NCBI RefSeq assembly: GCF_004365655.1
Contig: NZ_SOEO01000002.1
Coordinates: 186,001-250,000, forward strand
Source: Epilithonimonas xixisoli
Lineage (GTDB): Bacteria > Bacteroidota > Bacteroidia > Flavobacteriales > Weeksellaceae
Direction of reading: 5' to 3'
Length of the DNA stretch: 64,000 bases
Below, one piece after another: positions 38,976 through 46,926 of the stretch (within the stretch, counting starts at the first letter, position 1; each line of letters starts with the position of its first letter). The notes under the pieces are model-generated. The model had not been told where the DNA came from. It worked only from the letters and a program-made list of their open reading frames with translations, and ran no database searches. The translations under genes and the position numbers were made by a program.

Positions 38976-39500
38976 TTAATTTCTATTGATTTTGATTTGA
39001 TTTTTCTCTGTAGCATTCATCAATTTTGAAATATCATCTGGCGAAAATTTTCCCTTAACGTCCACAAAGATCGTTTCGTCATTTTCTGCTCTCACCGTGA
39101 TAATCATTCGTTTGATGATGTCCGAAGATTGCTGTGCATTGAGGCTGATGAGATTGCCTTCTTGCTTTATAGACATCCATTCTTCGTAATTATTTTTGTT
39201 CAGATATTTCTGAAATTCAGTTCTAATAGGCGTTTTAGAATCTCCAACGATCAGCACTTTCACATCTTTCACTTTCTTTACCAGATCTATCACTTCTTGG
39301 CTCTCATTATCTTCACGCAAAGCTTTTTTCACATAAGATCTTGCAAGAAAAGTCGGAACGTTGATGCTTATAAAAGTCGAACTGTTTTTGAATCCCGGAT
39401 TGTCAAAGAAATCGGTGTGAACTTTTTTATGAGAAACCATACACGACTGTAGAAAAAAACCGACAATCGTCAAAATAATAATGTATAAAAATCGTAACAT
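38976..39500 (-). CDS. DUF4252 lipoprotein
   Basis: 174 residues with a lipoprotein signal (MLRFLYIIILTIVGFFLQSC). The DUF4252 pattern is KKVKDVKVLIVGDSKTPIR, FQKYLNKNNYEEWMSIKQEG and IKRMIITVRAENDETIFVDV. Last gene of the ECF operon, 12 bases after the GIN protein, whose N-terminal half is a homologous domain. Function not established. Confidence 0.8.
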   Translation of the reverse strand: MLRFLYIIILTIVGFFLQSCMVSHKKVHTDFFDNPGFKNSSTFISINVPTFLARSYVKKALREDNESQEVIDLVKKVKDVKVLIVGDSKTPIRTEFQKYLNKNNYEEWMSIKQEGNLISLNAQQSSDIIKRMIITVRAENDETIFVDVKGKFSPDDISKLMNATEKNQIKINRN

Positions 39501-39512
39501 AATTCTTTAGTT

Positions 39513-40760
39513 TTAATTGATTGGTGAGATACTTGCGCCCGTCACTTCCTGGGCAGACTTGGTCACTTTGGAAGGATTTCCTTTGTACTGGATAGAAGCG
39601 GCAGAACTTGCACTTGCAGTAATGCTTTCCGTGGTGTTGATTTTCACACTGGATCCCGAAGACGCATCCACAACTGTAGATTTTGTCACAAAATCACCTG
39701 CAGAAACCGAACTTCCACTGCTCGCGCTGATGACGCTTGTATTGGCAGTTCCAGATAATTTCAAAGAACTTCCGCTACTCGCATCCAGAGCCAAAGATTT
39801 GGTATCAAGATTCATTTTTACGCTGGAGCCAGATTCTATTTCCAAAGCAGTATTGGTAGCGATTTTGAAAGTTCCGGAAACCAATGATCCCGAGTTGCAA
39901 CTTGCCACAAAACTACTTTCGTTGATAGGCGTCACCGCTTTGAAAGAAGCGCCGGATTTTGTCGTCAATCTTGATAATTTTGGACCAGAAACGGCCACTT
40001 TCAGATTATTGATATTCAGGTTTTTCACACCTTTGTTTCGGATGAAGATTTTCAAAATTCCATTTTCCACTTCGGTGATGACGTATTGCTGTTTGTCCGA
40101 ATCCACATTCACGGTCACACTTTGATTGTTGCTTTGCGTGAAATCTACAGAAACGCCAGTCGAAGCTTCAATTCCCGTGAAAGCGGGAACATTTCTCACA
40201 CTTACCAGATTAGTGTTATCAGATTTAATCGTTGAAACTGGGTTTACAGAAGTTTTTGTCTGAGTTTCTTCCATCAGTTTGCTCACATCGTCCATAGAGA
40301 TTTTGCCATCCAGCATCATCAGCACAGAACTATCTTCTGACATAATGTTGAGAATCAAATTATCCATCACATTCGCAGTGATATCCTGAGTCATAAATTT
40401 GATTTTAGCATCACGATTGTTCACAGTAACCAATTCCTCATATTTCATATTTTTGAGAGAATTAGCAATTTCCTTTTCAATCTTTCCTTCATTCAAATTT
40501 GGATTTTTTGAAGTTCCAGATTTCTCAAGAACCAGCATTTTCAGCCCATTCACTTTTCCTAAAAGTGGTTGGATTTTCCCAAGTTCTTCATTGTCGATTT
40601 TAAGATTATTCAACAATTTGAACATCGGTTTTGCAATCTTGATAGAGGTCACACCTTCCGTGTCCTGATATCTATCAAAGAGCTTATTAAGTTCCTCCGT
40701 TTGTCCGAAAATATTGGTGGACAGGAGAAATAATACGATTAATAATGATATTTTTTTCAT
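39513..40760 (-). CDS. Secreted DUF4252 + GIN domain protein
   Basis: 415 residues. Signal peptide 1-19 (LLSTNIFGQ). Residues about 25-165 form a DUF4252 domain (GLKMLVLEKSGTSKNPN; MLDGKISMDDVSKLM). Residues about 185-410 form a GIN (head/DUF2807) right-handed beta domain with recurring SGSS turns. The GIN domain is usually cell-surface or periplasmic in Bacteroidota and of unknown binding role. It lies between the anti-sigma-like gene and a second DUF4252 gene, so it is a likely member of the operon. Confidence 0.8.
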   Translation of the reverse strand: MKKISLLIVLFLLSTNIFGQTEELNKLFDRYQDTEGVTSIKIAKPMFKLLNNLKIDNEELGKIQPLLGKVNGLKMLVLEKSGTSKNPNLNEGKIEKEIANSLKNMKYEELVTVNNRDAKIKFMTQDITANVMDNLILNIMSEDSSVLMMLDGKISMDDVSKLMEETQTKTSVNPVSTIKSDNTNLVSVRNVPAFTGIEASTGVSVDFTQSNNQSVTVNVDSDKQQYVITEVENGILKIFIRNKGVKNLNINNLKVAVSGPKLSRLTTKSGASFKAVTPINESSFVASCNSGSLVSGTFKIATNTALEIESGSSVKMNLDTKSLALDASSGSSLKLSGTANTSVISASSGSSVSAGDFVTKSTVVDASSGSSVKINTTESITASASSAASIQYKGNPSKVTKSAQEVTGASISPIN

Positions 40761-40851
40761 AATTGATATTAAAATTTAATTAATGATTTGCTACTTATTA
40801 AGTACTGATTTATCGAATATTCTACGATAGCAATTCATTATTTGTTTGGTG

Positions 40852-41595
40852 TTAAAAATTAAGAATCTTGTAAAAATCAACCGTTTGATTTTGTGCAGAT
40901 TCCGCTTGATTTATGGTTTGGGTAACGTTACTTGCGAAATAATTAAAAGTATCCTCTGCCACAGCAATCGCCTCCTGCTCGTTGTAGATTGGTTTTCCGT
41001 TGATGATGACGTAATTCGGATTGTAATCTGAATCGGAGTTTACTTTATTTTGATTAAGATTTTCATCTTTTTGTTTTGGTTGATGAGACGCGAACTGCGC
41101 TTTTGATTCCTGCTTTCCAAAAACAGTTTTTTTCTCAATTTTTTCTTTCTCAGGCTGTACATTTTGTTGAGCTAAAGCCGGTTGTTGTGCTGTAACATCT
41201 TCTGCTGGAGAAGCTTTCGGCTCTTCAATTGGTTTTGGTGTTTCTACAACATTTGCAATTTGTGGTTCTACATTTTCTGGATTATTAAAAATCCAAAATC
41301 CGCTGATTCCCATCAATAAAACCAAACTTGCGGCCATCCAATATTGTTGGTAAGATTTCTTTTTCGCAACTGGAAGTGCCACTATTTTATGTTCTTCTGT
41401 CACATTTTGCTTTGTCGCTTTGTTTAAGAAATCCTCGAAGCTGATGTCTAGTTTCTCCTGTTTCTCTTCTTTCAGAAAAGAGAAATATAGATTATCGCTT
41501 TCATTTTTCAGGAACAATTCTTCTTCTGGCGTCAATTCCTCGCCTTCGAAGAATTTAGATTCCCAATCCTTGTATCTGTCGGTTTTCATACGCAT
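40852..41595 (-). CDS. Anti-sigma-factor-like membrane protein
   Basis: 247 residues, one transmembrane segment at about 95-115 (YWMAASLVLLMGISGFWIF). The cytosolic part is acidic and helical (DRYKDWESKFFEGEELTPEE), and the periplasmic part is Pro/Glu/Gln-rich. The start overlaps the ECF sigma gene by 41 bases, the usual sign of a sigma/anti-sigma pair. The ATG at 41589 is an equally good start. No named anti-sigma motif is seen, so the role is inferred from place and topology. Confidence 0.65.
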   Translation of the reverse strand: MRMKTDRYKDWESKFFEGEELTPEEELFLKNESDNLYFSFLKEEKQEKLDISFEDFLNKATKQNVTEEHKIVALPVAKKKSYQQYWMAASLVLLMGISGFWIFNNPENVEPQIANVVETPKPIEEPKASPAEDVTAQQPALAQQNVQPEKEKIEKKTVFGKQESKAQFASHQPKQKDENLNQNKVNSDSDYNPNYVIINGKPIYNEQEAIAVAEDTFNYFASNVTQTINQAESAQNQTVDFYKILNF

Positions 41596-42073
41596 AAAGT
41601 TTGTTAATAGATTCTTTCACTTTTTGTCTGGCTCTCATCAGGTTGATTCGGACGGCGTTGTCTTCCATATCCAGCATTTCTCCGATTTCTGAGATTTCAT
41701 ATTCCTCTACATCTTTCAGGTGAATGACCATTTTTTGTTTCTCGGGCAGTTGGGAGATGAATCCCAAAATCTGCTCTTTCATATTGTTTGTTTCGATTTG
41801 ATAAAGCTCGGACCGATGTCTCGTCTGGCTTGCAAATCCTAATTTTACTTCGTGGTGTTTCAGTCGGTTGAGGCATTCGTTTTTGACACTTCTCATTGCA
41901 AAACTTTTCACGTTTTCGATGATTGATAGCTCGTCTTTCTTTTGCCAAAACTTCATCATCAAATCCATTACCACATCTTCCGCTTCGTCTGCGCTCATCA
42001 AAAACTTTTTGGCGAAACGATACATCTCATCCTTGAGAATATATACGGTTTCTTTAAAGTTTTCTTGAGTCAT
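41555..42073 (-). CDS. ECF RNA polymerase sigma factor
   Basis: 172 residues. Region 2 (about 10-75) has AEDVVMDLMMKFWQKKDELS; region 4 (about 105-160) has LPEKQKMVIHLKDVEEYEIS and LMRARQKVKESI. First gene of an operon with an anti-sigma-like protein, the GIN protein and DUF4252. A leader hairpin (GAGGTT/AACCTC) lies 20-50 bases upstream of the start. Confidence 0.92.
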   Translation of the reverse strand: MTQENFKETVYILKDEMYRFAKKFLMSADEAEDVVMDLMMKFWQKKDELSIIENVKSFAMRSVKNECLNRLKHHEVKLGFASQTRHRSELYQIETNNMKEQILGFISQLPEKQKMVIHLKDVEEYEISEIGEMLDMEDNAVRINLMRARQKVKESINKLYAYENRQIQGLGI

Positions 42074-42182
42074 AGATTCAGTTTAATGTTTTGAGGTTCA
42101 AAGTTTTTGGTTTTGAAACCTCGTATTTCTTGGTTGTTTAAAAGTAAGACATCTGTAGTTTCACTTTTATTACATCAAAAAT

Positions 42183-42214
42183 AAAAAAAGAACTTCAATA
42201 ATTATTAAAGTTCT
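42183..42214 (-). terminator. Terminator downstream of the serine hydrolase
   Basis: Minus strand AGAACTTTAATAATTATTGA then AGTTCT followed by seven T: near-perfect AT-rich palindrome. It lies 235 bases after the hydrolase stop, beyond the repeat element. Confidence 0.6.
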
Positions 42215-42354
42215 GATAATCAATTTATTATTTTGCGAAATATTTTTACATTTCTTACGTTGATTTGTCATTCTGAAAGAATCTCAACTTTTTAGCTTCC
42301 GATAGAATTACAAAACTAAATTTTTATTTTGAATGTTGATTTTATGCAGAATCT

Positions 42355-42438
42355 GCGCCCCGACTTGAGCGGAAATCCTTTTTTGTGGCTGGAAAAGCTA
42401 GGCAAAAAGATTGGGAGTGGAAGGCGGAAATAGGCGCC
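42355..42438 (+). repeat. Dispersed 3' element, copy B
   Basis: Begins GCGCCCCGACTTGAGCGGAA and ends GAGTGGAAGGCGGAAATAGG then CGCC. The ends pair GCGCC/GGCGC. Inside, AATCCTTTTTTG pairs with CAAAAAGATT. It lies 10 bases after the stop of the minus-strand hydrolase. It aligns with copy C over the whole length. Confidence 0.85.
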
Positions 42439-42448
42439 CGCTAAATTA

Positions 42449-43705
42449 TTACTCCCCAGAATTCACAGTTGCGGAATCGGTTTCAGTTGCGCCTTTCGGA
42501 TTCAATGTTTTGTTCAATTTCTCCGTCTCGTAAGGGAAATTTTCAAACAATCCGGACAATGCCAACGCAGAATAAACGCGCTGAGAATACTTGTTCCCAA
42601 TGGCAATTATCGTGACTTTCGATTTCAAAAGATGGGCAAAAACCGAATTGGTTCCGTGCCACCAACCGTTGTGATAGGTCAGTTTTTCGCCATTATCGAA
42701 TTGCTTCATCCGGAACCCAAGACCGTAATTGTTTATTCCTTTTTTCTCGTTGCTGTAAGGTTCGAAGATTTTGTTTGCTAGTTCTGGCTTCAGGAAATCT
42801 TTGGAAAACATCGCCACAGAAAAATTGAGCAAATCCCTTGGCGTGGTGTAAACATTTTTGTCTCCATAAATCAAATCGAGATTGTCCAATGGATACAATC
42901 TATAACCGCTGAAGAAGGATTGCGACGCAGTGGGAATGTCTTTTTTCTGGAAAATGTAGGAATGATTCATCTTCAAAGGTTTGAAAACAATCTCCTGCAT
43001 CGCCTCAGGGAAAGGTGTTTCCGTCACTTTTTCGATAATCAGAGCCAAGAGCGCAAAGTTGGTGTTGCAATACATAAATCCGGTGTTGGACATCCTTGCC
43101 AACTCGGGTTTGTACTTGATGAGCATTTCCAAAACGCTTTGATTGGTCAGGAATTCCTGTTTCAATTCTTCGGGCGCAGGCGTAATACTTTTGTCAAAAT
43201 GTTCGTATTTTGGAAGTCCGCTTCTTTGGGAAAGTAAGCTAAAAACGGTGATGTTTTGATAAGGAAATTTGGGGAAAAATTTGGTCAAATCATCTTCCAG
43301 ATTCAGTTTTCCGGCTTCTACTAATTTGAGAACTGCCATTGCCGTCATTGTTTTGCTGACAGACGCTACGTGAAGTGGCGTGTTTTCATCAATTGGCATT
43401 TGCTGGTTTTCTCTGCCAAATCCTCTGTATTTTTCGAACAGAATTCTGTTGCCTTTTGCTATGAGAATTCCACCGCTTAAATCGCTTTGTTCCCAAACTT
43501 TTTGATAGTAATTATCGATCAAAGGTAAAATTGAAGTTTGGTTGGCTAAGGTCAAATCTTCTGCCGGAAACACTTTTTCGAGATTTACATTTCCGAAGTT
43601 TGGGAGTTTGGAATCGTAAACTTCTTCTGTAGATTCTTTGTCTTTTTTACAAGAAACAATTGACAAAACAATTAAAACCGGAGCGATTACTTTTCTAAAA
43701 TTCAT
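42449..43705 (-). CDS. Serine hydrolase lipoprotein (class C beta-lactamase fold)
   Basis: 418 residues with a lipoprotein signal (LIVLSIVSCKKDK, Cys19). The penicillin-binding fold has S115-V-S-K118 (VASVSKTMTAM), Y212-C-N214 (MYCNTNFALL) and a HNGWWHG motif in place of KTG. Such proteins are usually esterases or D-aminopeptidases rather than true beta-lactamases. It is anchored in the periplasm, stands alone, and has the repeat element directly behind it. Confidence 0.85.
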   Translation of the reverse strand: MNFRKVIAPVLIVLSIVSCKKDKESTEEVYDSKLPNFGNVNLEKVFPAEDLTLANQTSILPLIDNYYQKVWEQSDLSGGILIAKGNRILFEKYRGFGRENQQMPIDENTPLHVASVSKTMTAMAVLKLVEAGKLNLEDDLTKFFPKFPYQNITVFSLLSQRSGLPKYEHFDKSITPAPEELKQEFLTNQSVLEMLIKYKPELARMSNTGFMYCNTNFALLALIIEKVTETPFPEAMQEIVFKPLKMNHSYIFQKKDIPTASQSFFSGYRLYPLDNLDLIYGDKNVYTTPRDLLNFSVAMFSKDFLKPELANKIFEPYSNEKKGINNYGLGFRMKQFDNGEKLTYHNGWWHGTNSVFAHLLKSKVTIIAIGNKYSQRVYSALALSGLFENFPYETEKLNKTLNPKGATETDSATVNSGE

Positions 43706-43808
43706 TATGATCCAAACTTCGTTAAGGCTCGCAAGTTAACATAAAATGAGTCTTTAGAAGACACCAATTTTCTTAAGAATTGTTAAATGTGGAGAAATTT
43801 TTGGATAC

Positions 43809-44741
43809 TTAATTTTTGAAATCTGCGAGAATCTTATCAACAATCACTTGAGCAAGTTTTTCTTTGCTTTGACTCGTCCAGCCTGCAATATGTGGCGTAA
43901 CAATCACTTTTTCAGAATCTAATAGAAATTTCAAATCTTGGTTTTCTACTTCCAGATTTTCAAAAGATGGCTTTTCAAATTCCAAAACATCCAAACAAGC
44001 TCCCAAAACTTTTCCATTTTCGATTGCTTCTACTAAATCTTTCGTTTTAAGATTTTTACCTCGAGCTGTGTTGACGAAATAGAAATTCTTCGCCATTTTC
44101 GAAATGAAACTTTCATCAATCAAATAATTGGTTTCATCCGTCAAAGGAATATGAAGACTTAAAATATCAGATTTTTTTTGAAGTTCTTCTAAGGAAACCT
44201 GCGTTGCAAATTCGTCAGAAAGATTCGGTAAAATATCGTGAAAAATCACCTCAACGCCAAAACCAGAAAGTCTTTTCGCCGTCGCTTTTCCCATATTTCC
44301 ATAGCCAATGATTCCGAAAGTTTTCCCCAGTAATTCATCACCCCGATTTTCTTCGCGTTTCCAAATTCCATTTTTCACTTCGTTAGAAGCGATGAATAAT
44401 CGGTTCATCAAAATCAGCAACATTCCCACAACGTGTTCCGCAACAGAATCTCGGTTGCCTTCTGGAGAATTGATAAGTTTGATGTTTAATTGCTCTGCCG
44501 TTTCAATATCAATATTTTCCATTCCCGCTCCTACTCGTGCAATGAATTTGAGGTGAGAAGATTTGGTCAGAAAATTTTTGTCTAATGGAATTCGGCTTCT
44601 GATGATAATGCCTTCGTAATCCTTGATTTTCTCTAAAACCTCATCGTAACTGGAAGAATGATCTTCCTCTACCACAAAACCTTTTGCAGTGAGTTGTTCA
44701 GAAATTAACGGATGATTTTTATCGAGCTGAAGGATTTTCAT
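43809..44741 (-). CDS. D-2-hydroxyacid dehydrogenase (phosphoglycerate dehydrogenase-like)
   Basis: 310 residues. The nucleotide-binding loop is GIIGYGNMG (143-151). The catalytic residues by spacing are R217 (NTARG), E246 (LEFEKPSF) and H274 (TPHIAGWTS). IARVGAGMENID is typical of the 3-phosphoglycerate dehydrogenase branch. There is no regulatory ACT domain. A first step in serine synthesis is possible, but no serC neighbour supports it. Confidence 0.85.
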   Translation of the reverse strand: MKILQLDKNHPLISEQLTAKGFVVEEDHSSSYDEVLEKIKDYEGIIIRSRIPLDKNFLTKSSHLKFIARVGAGMENIDIETAEQLNIKLINSPEGNRDSVAEHVVGMLLILMNRLFIASNEVKNGIWKREENRGDELLGKTFGIIGYGNMGKATAKRLSGFGVEVIFHDILPNLSDEFATQVSLEELQKKSDILSLHIPLTDETNYLIDESFISKMAKNFYFVNTARGKNLKTKDLVEAIENGKVLGACLDVLEFEKPSFENLEVENQDLKFLLDSEKVIVTPHIAGWTSQSKEKLAQVIVDKILADFKN

Positions 44742-44749
44742 TTGGCAGG

Positions 44750-44777
44750 TTTTAGAAATTAGATTTTAGAAATTAGA
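44750..44777. repeat. 14-bp tandem repeat, two perfect copies
   Basis: Unit TTTTAGAAATTAGA at 44750 and 44764, just upstream of the dehydrogenase start. It resembles the TTTTAGA-type units at 18413-18437. Confidence 0.85.
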
Positions 44778-44797
44778 TTATCCAAAACCTTAAATTA

Positions 44798-44821
44798 AAA
44801 AAACGGACAAGAGCCCGTTTT
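44798..44821 (-). terminator. Terminator of the thioesterase operon
   Basis: Minus strand AAAACGGGC-TCTT-GTCCGTTTT followed by further T, 12 bases after the thioesterase stop. Confidence 0.8.
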
Positions 44822-44832
44822 ATATTTTAAAT

Positions 44833-45357
44833 TTATGACTCAGTTCCGAGGAACAATTTTTTGAGCTCCACAGAATCCGTTGGTTTCATTCTTCCGGAAA
44901 GAATCAGTGATAATTCTTTTCTTCGCAACGCGGCGTGGAAACGTTCTACTTCTTCGTCTGTTTCTGGTTCCAGCTGAGGAATTGGAATCGGACGGTTGAA
45001 CTCATCCACCGCTACGAAAGTGTAAATCCCCTCGTTGGTATGAATCTTTCGCTGATTGATAGGATCATCCAACCAAACATCTACATAAATCTCCATCGAT
45101 GTTGAAAATGCTCTGGAAACTTTGGATTCTAAAACCACAATTCCACCTTCCGGAATCGGATGATTGAAGGAAACGTGATTTACAGAAGCAGTTACCACAC
45201 GTCTTTCGCAATGTCTTGTGGCAGAGATAGACGCCGCGCGATCCATTTTTGACAAGAGTTCGCCTCCGAAAAGATTTCTCAAAGAATTGGTCTCATTTGG
45301 GAGCACAATATTTGTCATTATCGTAAGGCTATCTTTTGCTTTTTTGGACTTCTGCAT
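44833..45357 (-). CDS. Acyl-CoA thioesterase, hotdog fold
   Basis: 174 residues. ETNSLRNLFGGELLSKMDRA and the SFNHPIPEGGIVVLESKVSR stretch match the YciA/cytosolic acyl-CoA hydrolase family, with the active-site Asn/Asp near LPNETNSLRN and KMDRA. It hydrolyses acyl-CoA to free acid and CoA in the cytosol. The 5' end overlaps the upstream HU-like gene by 29 bases, so both are in one transcript. Confidence 0.88.
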   Translation of the reverse strand: MQKSKKAKDSLTIMTNIVLPNETNSLRNLFGGELLSKMDRAASISATRHCERRVVTASVNHVSFNHPIPEGGIVVLESKVSRAFSTSMEIYVDVWLDDPINQRKIHTNEGIYTFVAVDEFNRPIPIPQLEPETDEEVERFHAALRRKELSLILSGRMKPTDSVELKKLFLGTES

Positions 45358-46006
45358 TGGTTGTGGGTTTTAAACTGTCTGTTTTTATAGAATCTTGTTT
45401 CGGTGTTACCAAAACTTTGGGTTTTTCGATTTTTTTCGCTACTTTTTTTGTAGGAATCTTTGATGATTTTCCGAATATTAATTCCTGATTACCGAATAGA
45501 AAAAGTGAGGCAGAACCTAATATAATCAGGCTTAAAAAAGTCCAAATCACATTCTTATTAAAACTATAATCTTCCGAAAAAATCTTTTTGGATTTTAAAG
45601 TTTTGAGATGAAGCAAATCCACTTCTTCAAAACCGAAAACATCGGAATTATTATCATTGATTTTAATGATTTTGTTATCCTCATCCAATTGAAACTGACC
45701 AAGATTGTCCAAACTCAAAATCTGATTGTGCTGCAATTTTTGAATCCAATTGGCAACTTCATTTTTCAAATCGGTTTGCACGACGAAAAGATTGGAATTG
45801 GTTTCCGTGGCAATATATTTTGCCAGATGATTTTCAAAAACTGTTTCTCTGTGCTGGAAACTGACTGTTTCTTTTGGAGGGATAATAATAGAGTTCTCCG
45901 CATCTATCTTAGCAGATTGCTTCGTAAGTTCGAAAACTCCAAAACCGGGAACTTCTGCTGTATTATGCTTCAGAAGATATTGATATAAAAAATATTCAAA
46001 ATTCAT
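45329..46006 (-). CDS. HU-like (CCDC81-type) domain membrane protein
   Basis: 225 residues from ATG 46006 (MNFEYFLYQYLLKHNTAEVP). The N-terminal 120 residues have two short repeats of the form FGVFELTKQ and LGQFQLDED, as in the bacterial CCDC81/HU-like domains found with SPOR proteins in Bacteroidota. A transmembrane segment follows at about 148-168 (VIWTFLSLIILGSASLFLF), then a Lys/Pro/Thr tail. This start is chosen because the -7 element at 46012-46019 puts the transcript start at about this ATG. Co-transcribed with the thioesterase. Confidence 0.65.
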   Translation of the reverse strand: MNFEYFLYQYLLKHNTAEVPGFGVFELTKQSAKIDAENSIIIPPKETVSFQHRETVFENHLAKYIATETNSNLFVVQTDLKNEVANWIQKLQHNQILSLDNLGQFQLDEDNKIIKINDNNSDVFGFEEVDLLHLKTLKSKKIFSEDYSFNKNVIWTFLSLIILGSASLFLFGNQELIFGKSSKIPTKKVAKKIEKPKVLVTPKQDSIKTDSLKPTTNAEVQKSKR

Positions 46007-46011
46007 CGCCA

Positions 46012-46019
46012 CAAAACTA
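46012..46019 (-). promoter_or_regulatory. -7 element of the HU-like gene, possible leaderless start
   Basis: Minus strand TAGTTTTG matches TAnnTTTG. Its distance to ATG 46006 is 5 bases, implying transcription starts at or next to the start codon. The -33 area is only TTTC at N20. Confidence 0.45.
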
Positions 46020-46040
46020 CATATTTTTTGATGTTAAAGG

Positions 46041-46076
46041 AAATAAAAAAGCTTGCTTTTTACAGCAAGCTTTTGA
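46041..46076 (-). terminator. Terminator of the T9SS gene at 46.1 kb
   Basis: Minus strand AAAAGCTTGCT-GTAAAA-AGCAAGCTTTT followed by T-rich sequence, 23 bases after the stop. Confidence 0.85.
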
Positions 46077-46098
46077 AATTGATATGAATAATTAAGGT

Positions 46099-46767
46099 CT
46101 AGTTTGCAAATTTCACAACTTCTGAAACGCCTGCTCCAGAAATTTTAACCAAATACAAACCTTTTTGGTTTAGGTTCAAATCGATTGGAGTTCCTGTAGC
46201 ATTTACTTTCATCGTTTTAATGACTTTTCCACCGAAGTCGAAAACTGTAAGATCTACATTTCCTTTTGCAGAAGTGAAAAGTTTACCTGCAGCTACTTGA
46301 GATTTTGCTTTTCCATTTGCCTCTACAACTGCCATTGTAGTTAGTGTAGTTGGTCCTTCTAAATCTTTATCAGCAGATTGACGAGTCGCTCCGTTGCTTT
46401 GATCCTTCATCACGATTCCGATTCTTTGTACCACAGTTCCCGCAGGCATTGTGTTGTTAGAGTTTGAGAAAACTTTTGTGTTAAGATTTACTGTCCCTAC
46501 ATACGCATTTTCTGTTGCATCCCAAGTCAATGTAGAAGTTGAGTTATTCCAAGAATCGTCAAAGTTTCCTTTGTCGTTATCGCCATCTGTCTGAGAAGAC
46601 CAAACGTGCAAGTAAATAGTTGGCGCACCCTGTGGATCATAGATACTCCAATCTGCAGTTTTACCGTAAGTGATTTTGAATTCACCGTTGTTTACGGTGT
46701 GAGTAAGTTGCCCGAAAGCCGTAGCACCCGCCATCAATGCAAGTGCTAGAGAATAAATTTTTCTCAT
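46099..46767 (-). CDS. Secreted protein with T9SS sorting domain
   Basis: 222 residues: signal peptide (MRKIYSLALALMAGATAFGQ), an Ig-like beta domain (WSIYDPQGAPTIYLHVWSSQ; GNFDDSWNNSTSTLTWDATE) reminiscent of SusE/SusF-type starch-binding modules, and a C-terminal sorting domain (LTVFDFGGKVIKTMKVNATG; NQKGLYLVKISGAG). Carbohydrate binding is a guess. Its 5' UTR has the 10-bp palindrome CTCACGTGAG and a near -7 element TACATTTA (46831-46838). Confidence 0.75.
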   Translation of the reverse strand: MRKIYSLALALMAGATAFGQLTHTVNNGEFKITYGKTADWSIYDPQGAPTIYLHVWSSQTDGDNDKGNFDDSWNNSTSTLTWDATENAYVGTVNLNTKVFSNSNNTMPAGTVVQRIGIVMKDQSNGATRQSADKDLEGPTTLTTMAVVEANGKAKSQVAAGKLFTSAKGNVDLTVFDFGGKVIKTMKVNATGTPIDLNLNQKGLYLVKISGAGVSEVVKFAN

Positions 46768-46810
46768 AATTGTTAATTTTTAAGGTCTATATATATTTAG
46801 CTAAACATTC

Positions 46811-46820
46811 CTCACGTGAG
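46811..46820. promoter_or_regulatory. Palindrome CTCACGTGAG in the T9SS gene leader
   Basis: Perfect 10-bp palindrome just downstream of the -7-like TACATTTA. Its place fits an operator or a 5' UTR hairpin; no regulator known. Confidence 0.35.
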
Positions 46821-46926
46821 TAAATTTAACTAAATGTAAAAATAATATTAATTTTAAATTAACAAAGAAAAAAATCAAAACCAGCCAGCCAAATGAATTA
46901 AACAACTGATTATCAACTTAAAAACT

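Larger units (their letters stand above)
42074..42448. other. Intergenic region between ECF sigma and serine hydrolase genes
   Basis: 375 bases. It holds a hairpin GAGGTT(42093-42098)/AACCTC(42117-42122) in the sigma leader, a -7-like TACTTTTA on the minus strand (42139-42146), the hydrolase terminator (42183-42214), a stretch TTGTCATTCTGAAAGAATCT (42265-42284) that resembles a common bacterial intergenic repeat, and the dispersed 3' element copy B (42355-42438). Confidence 0.65.

Noticed and set aside
42265-42284. TTGTCATTCTGAAAGAATCT stretch as a defined repeat
   Set aside because: It resembles a common bacterial intergenic repeat, but only one short copy is present here, too little to call.
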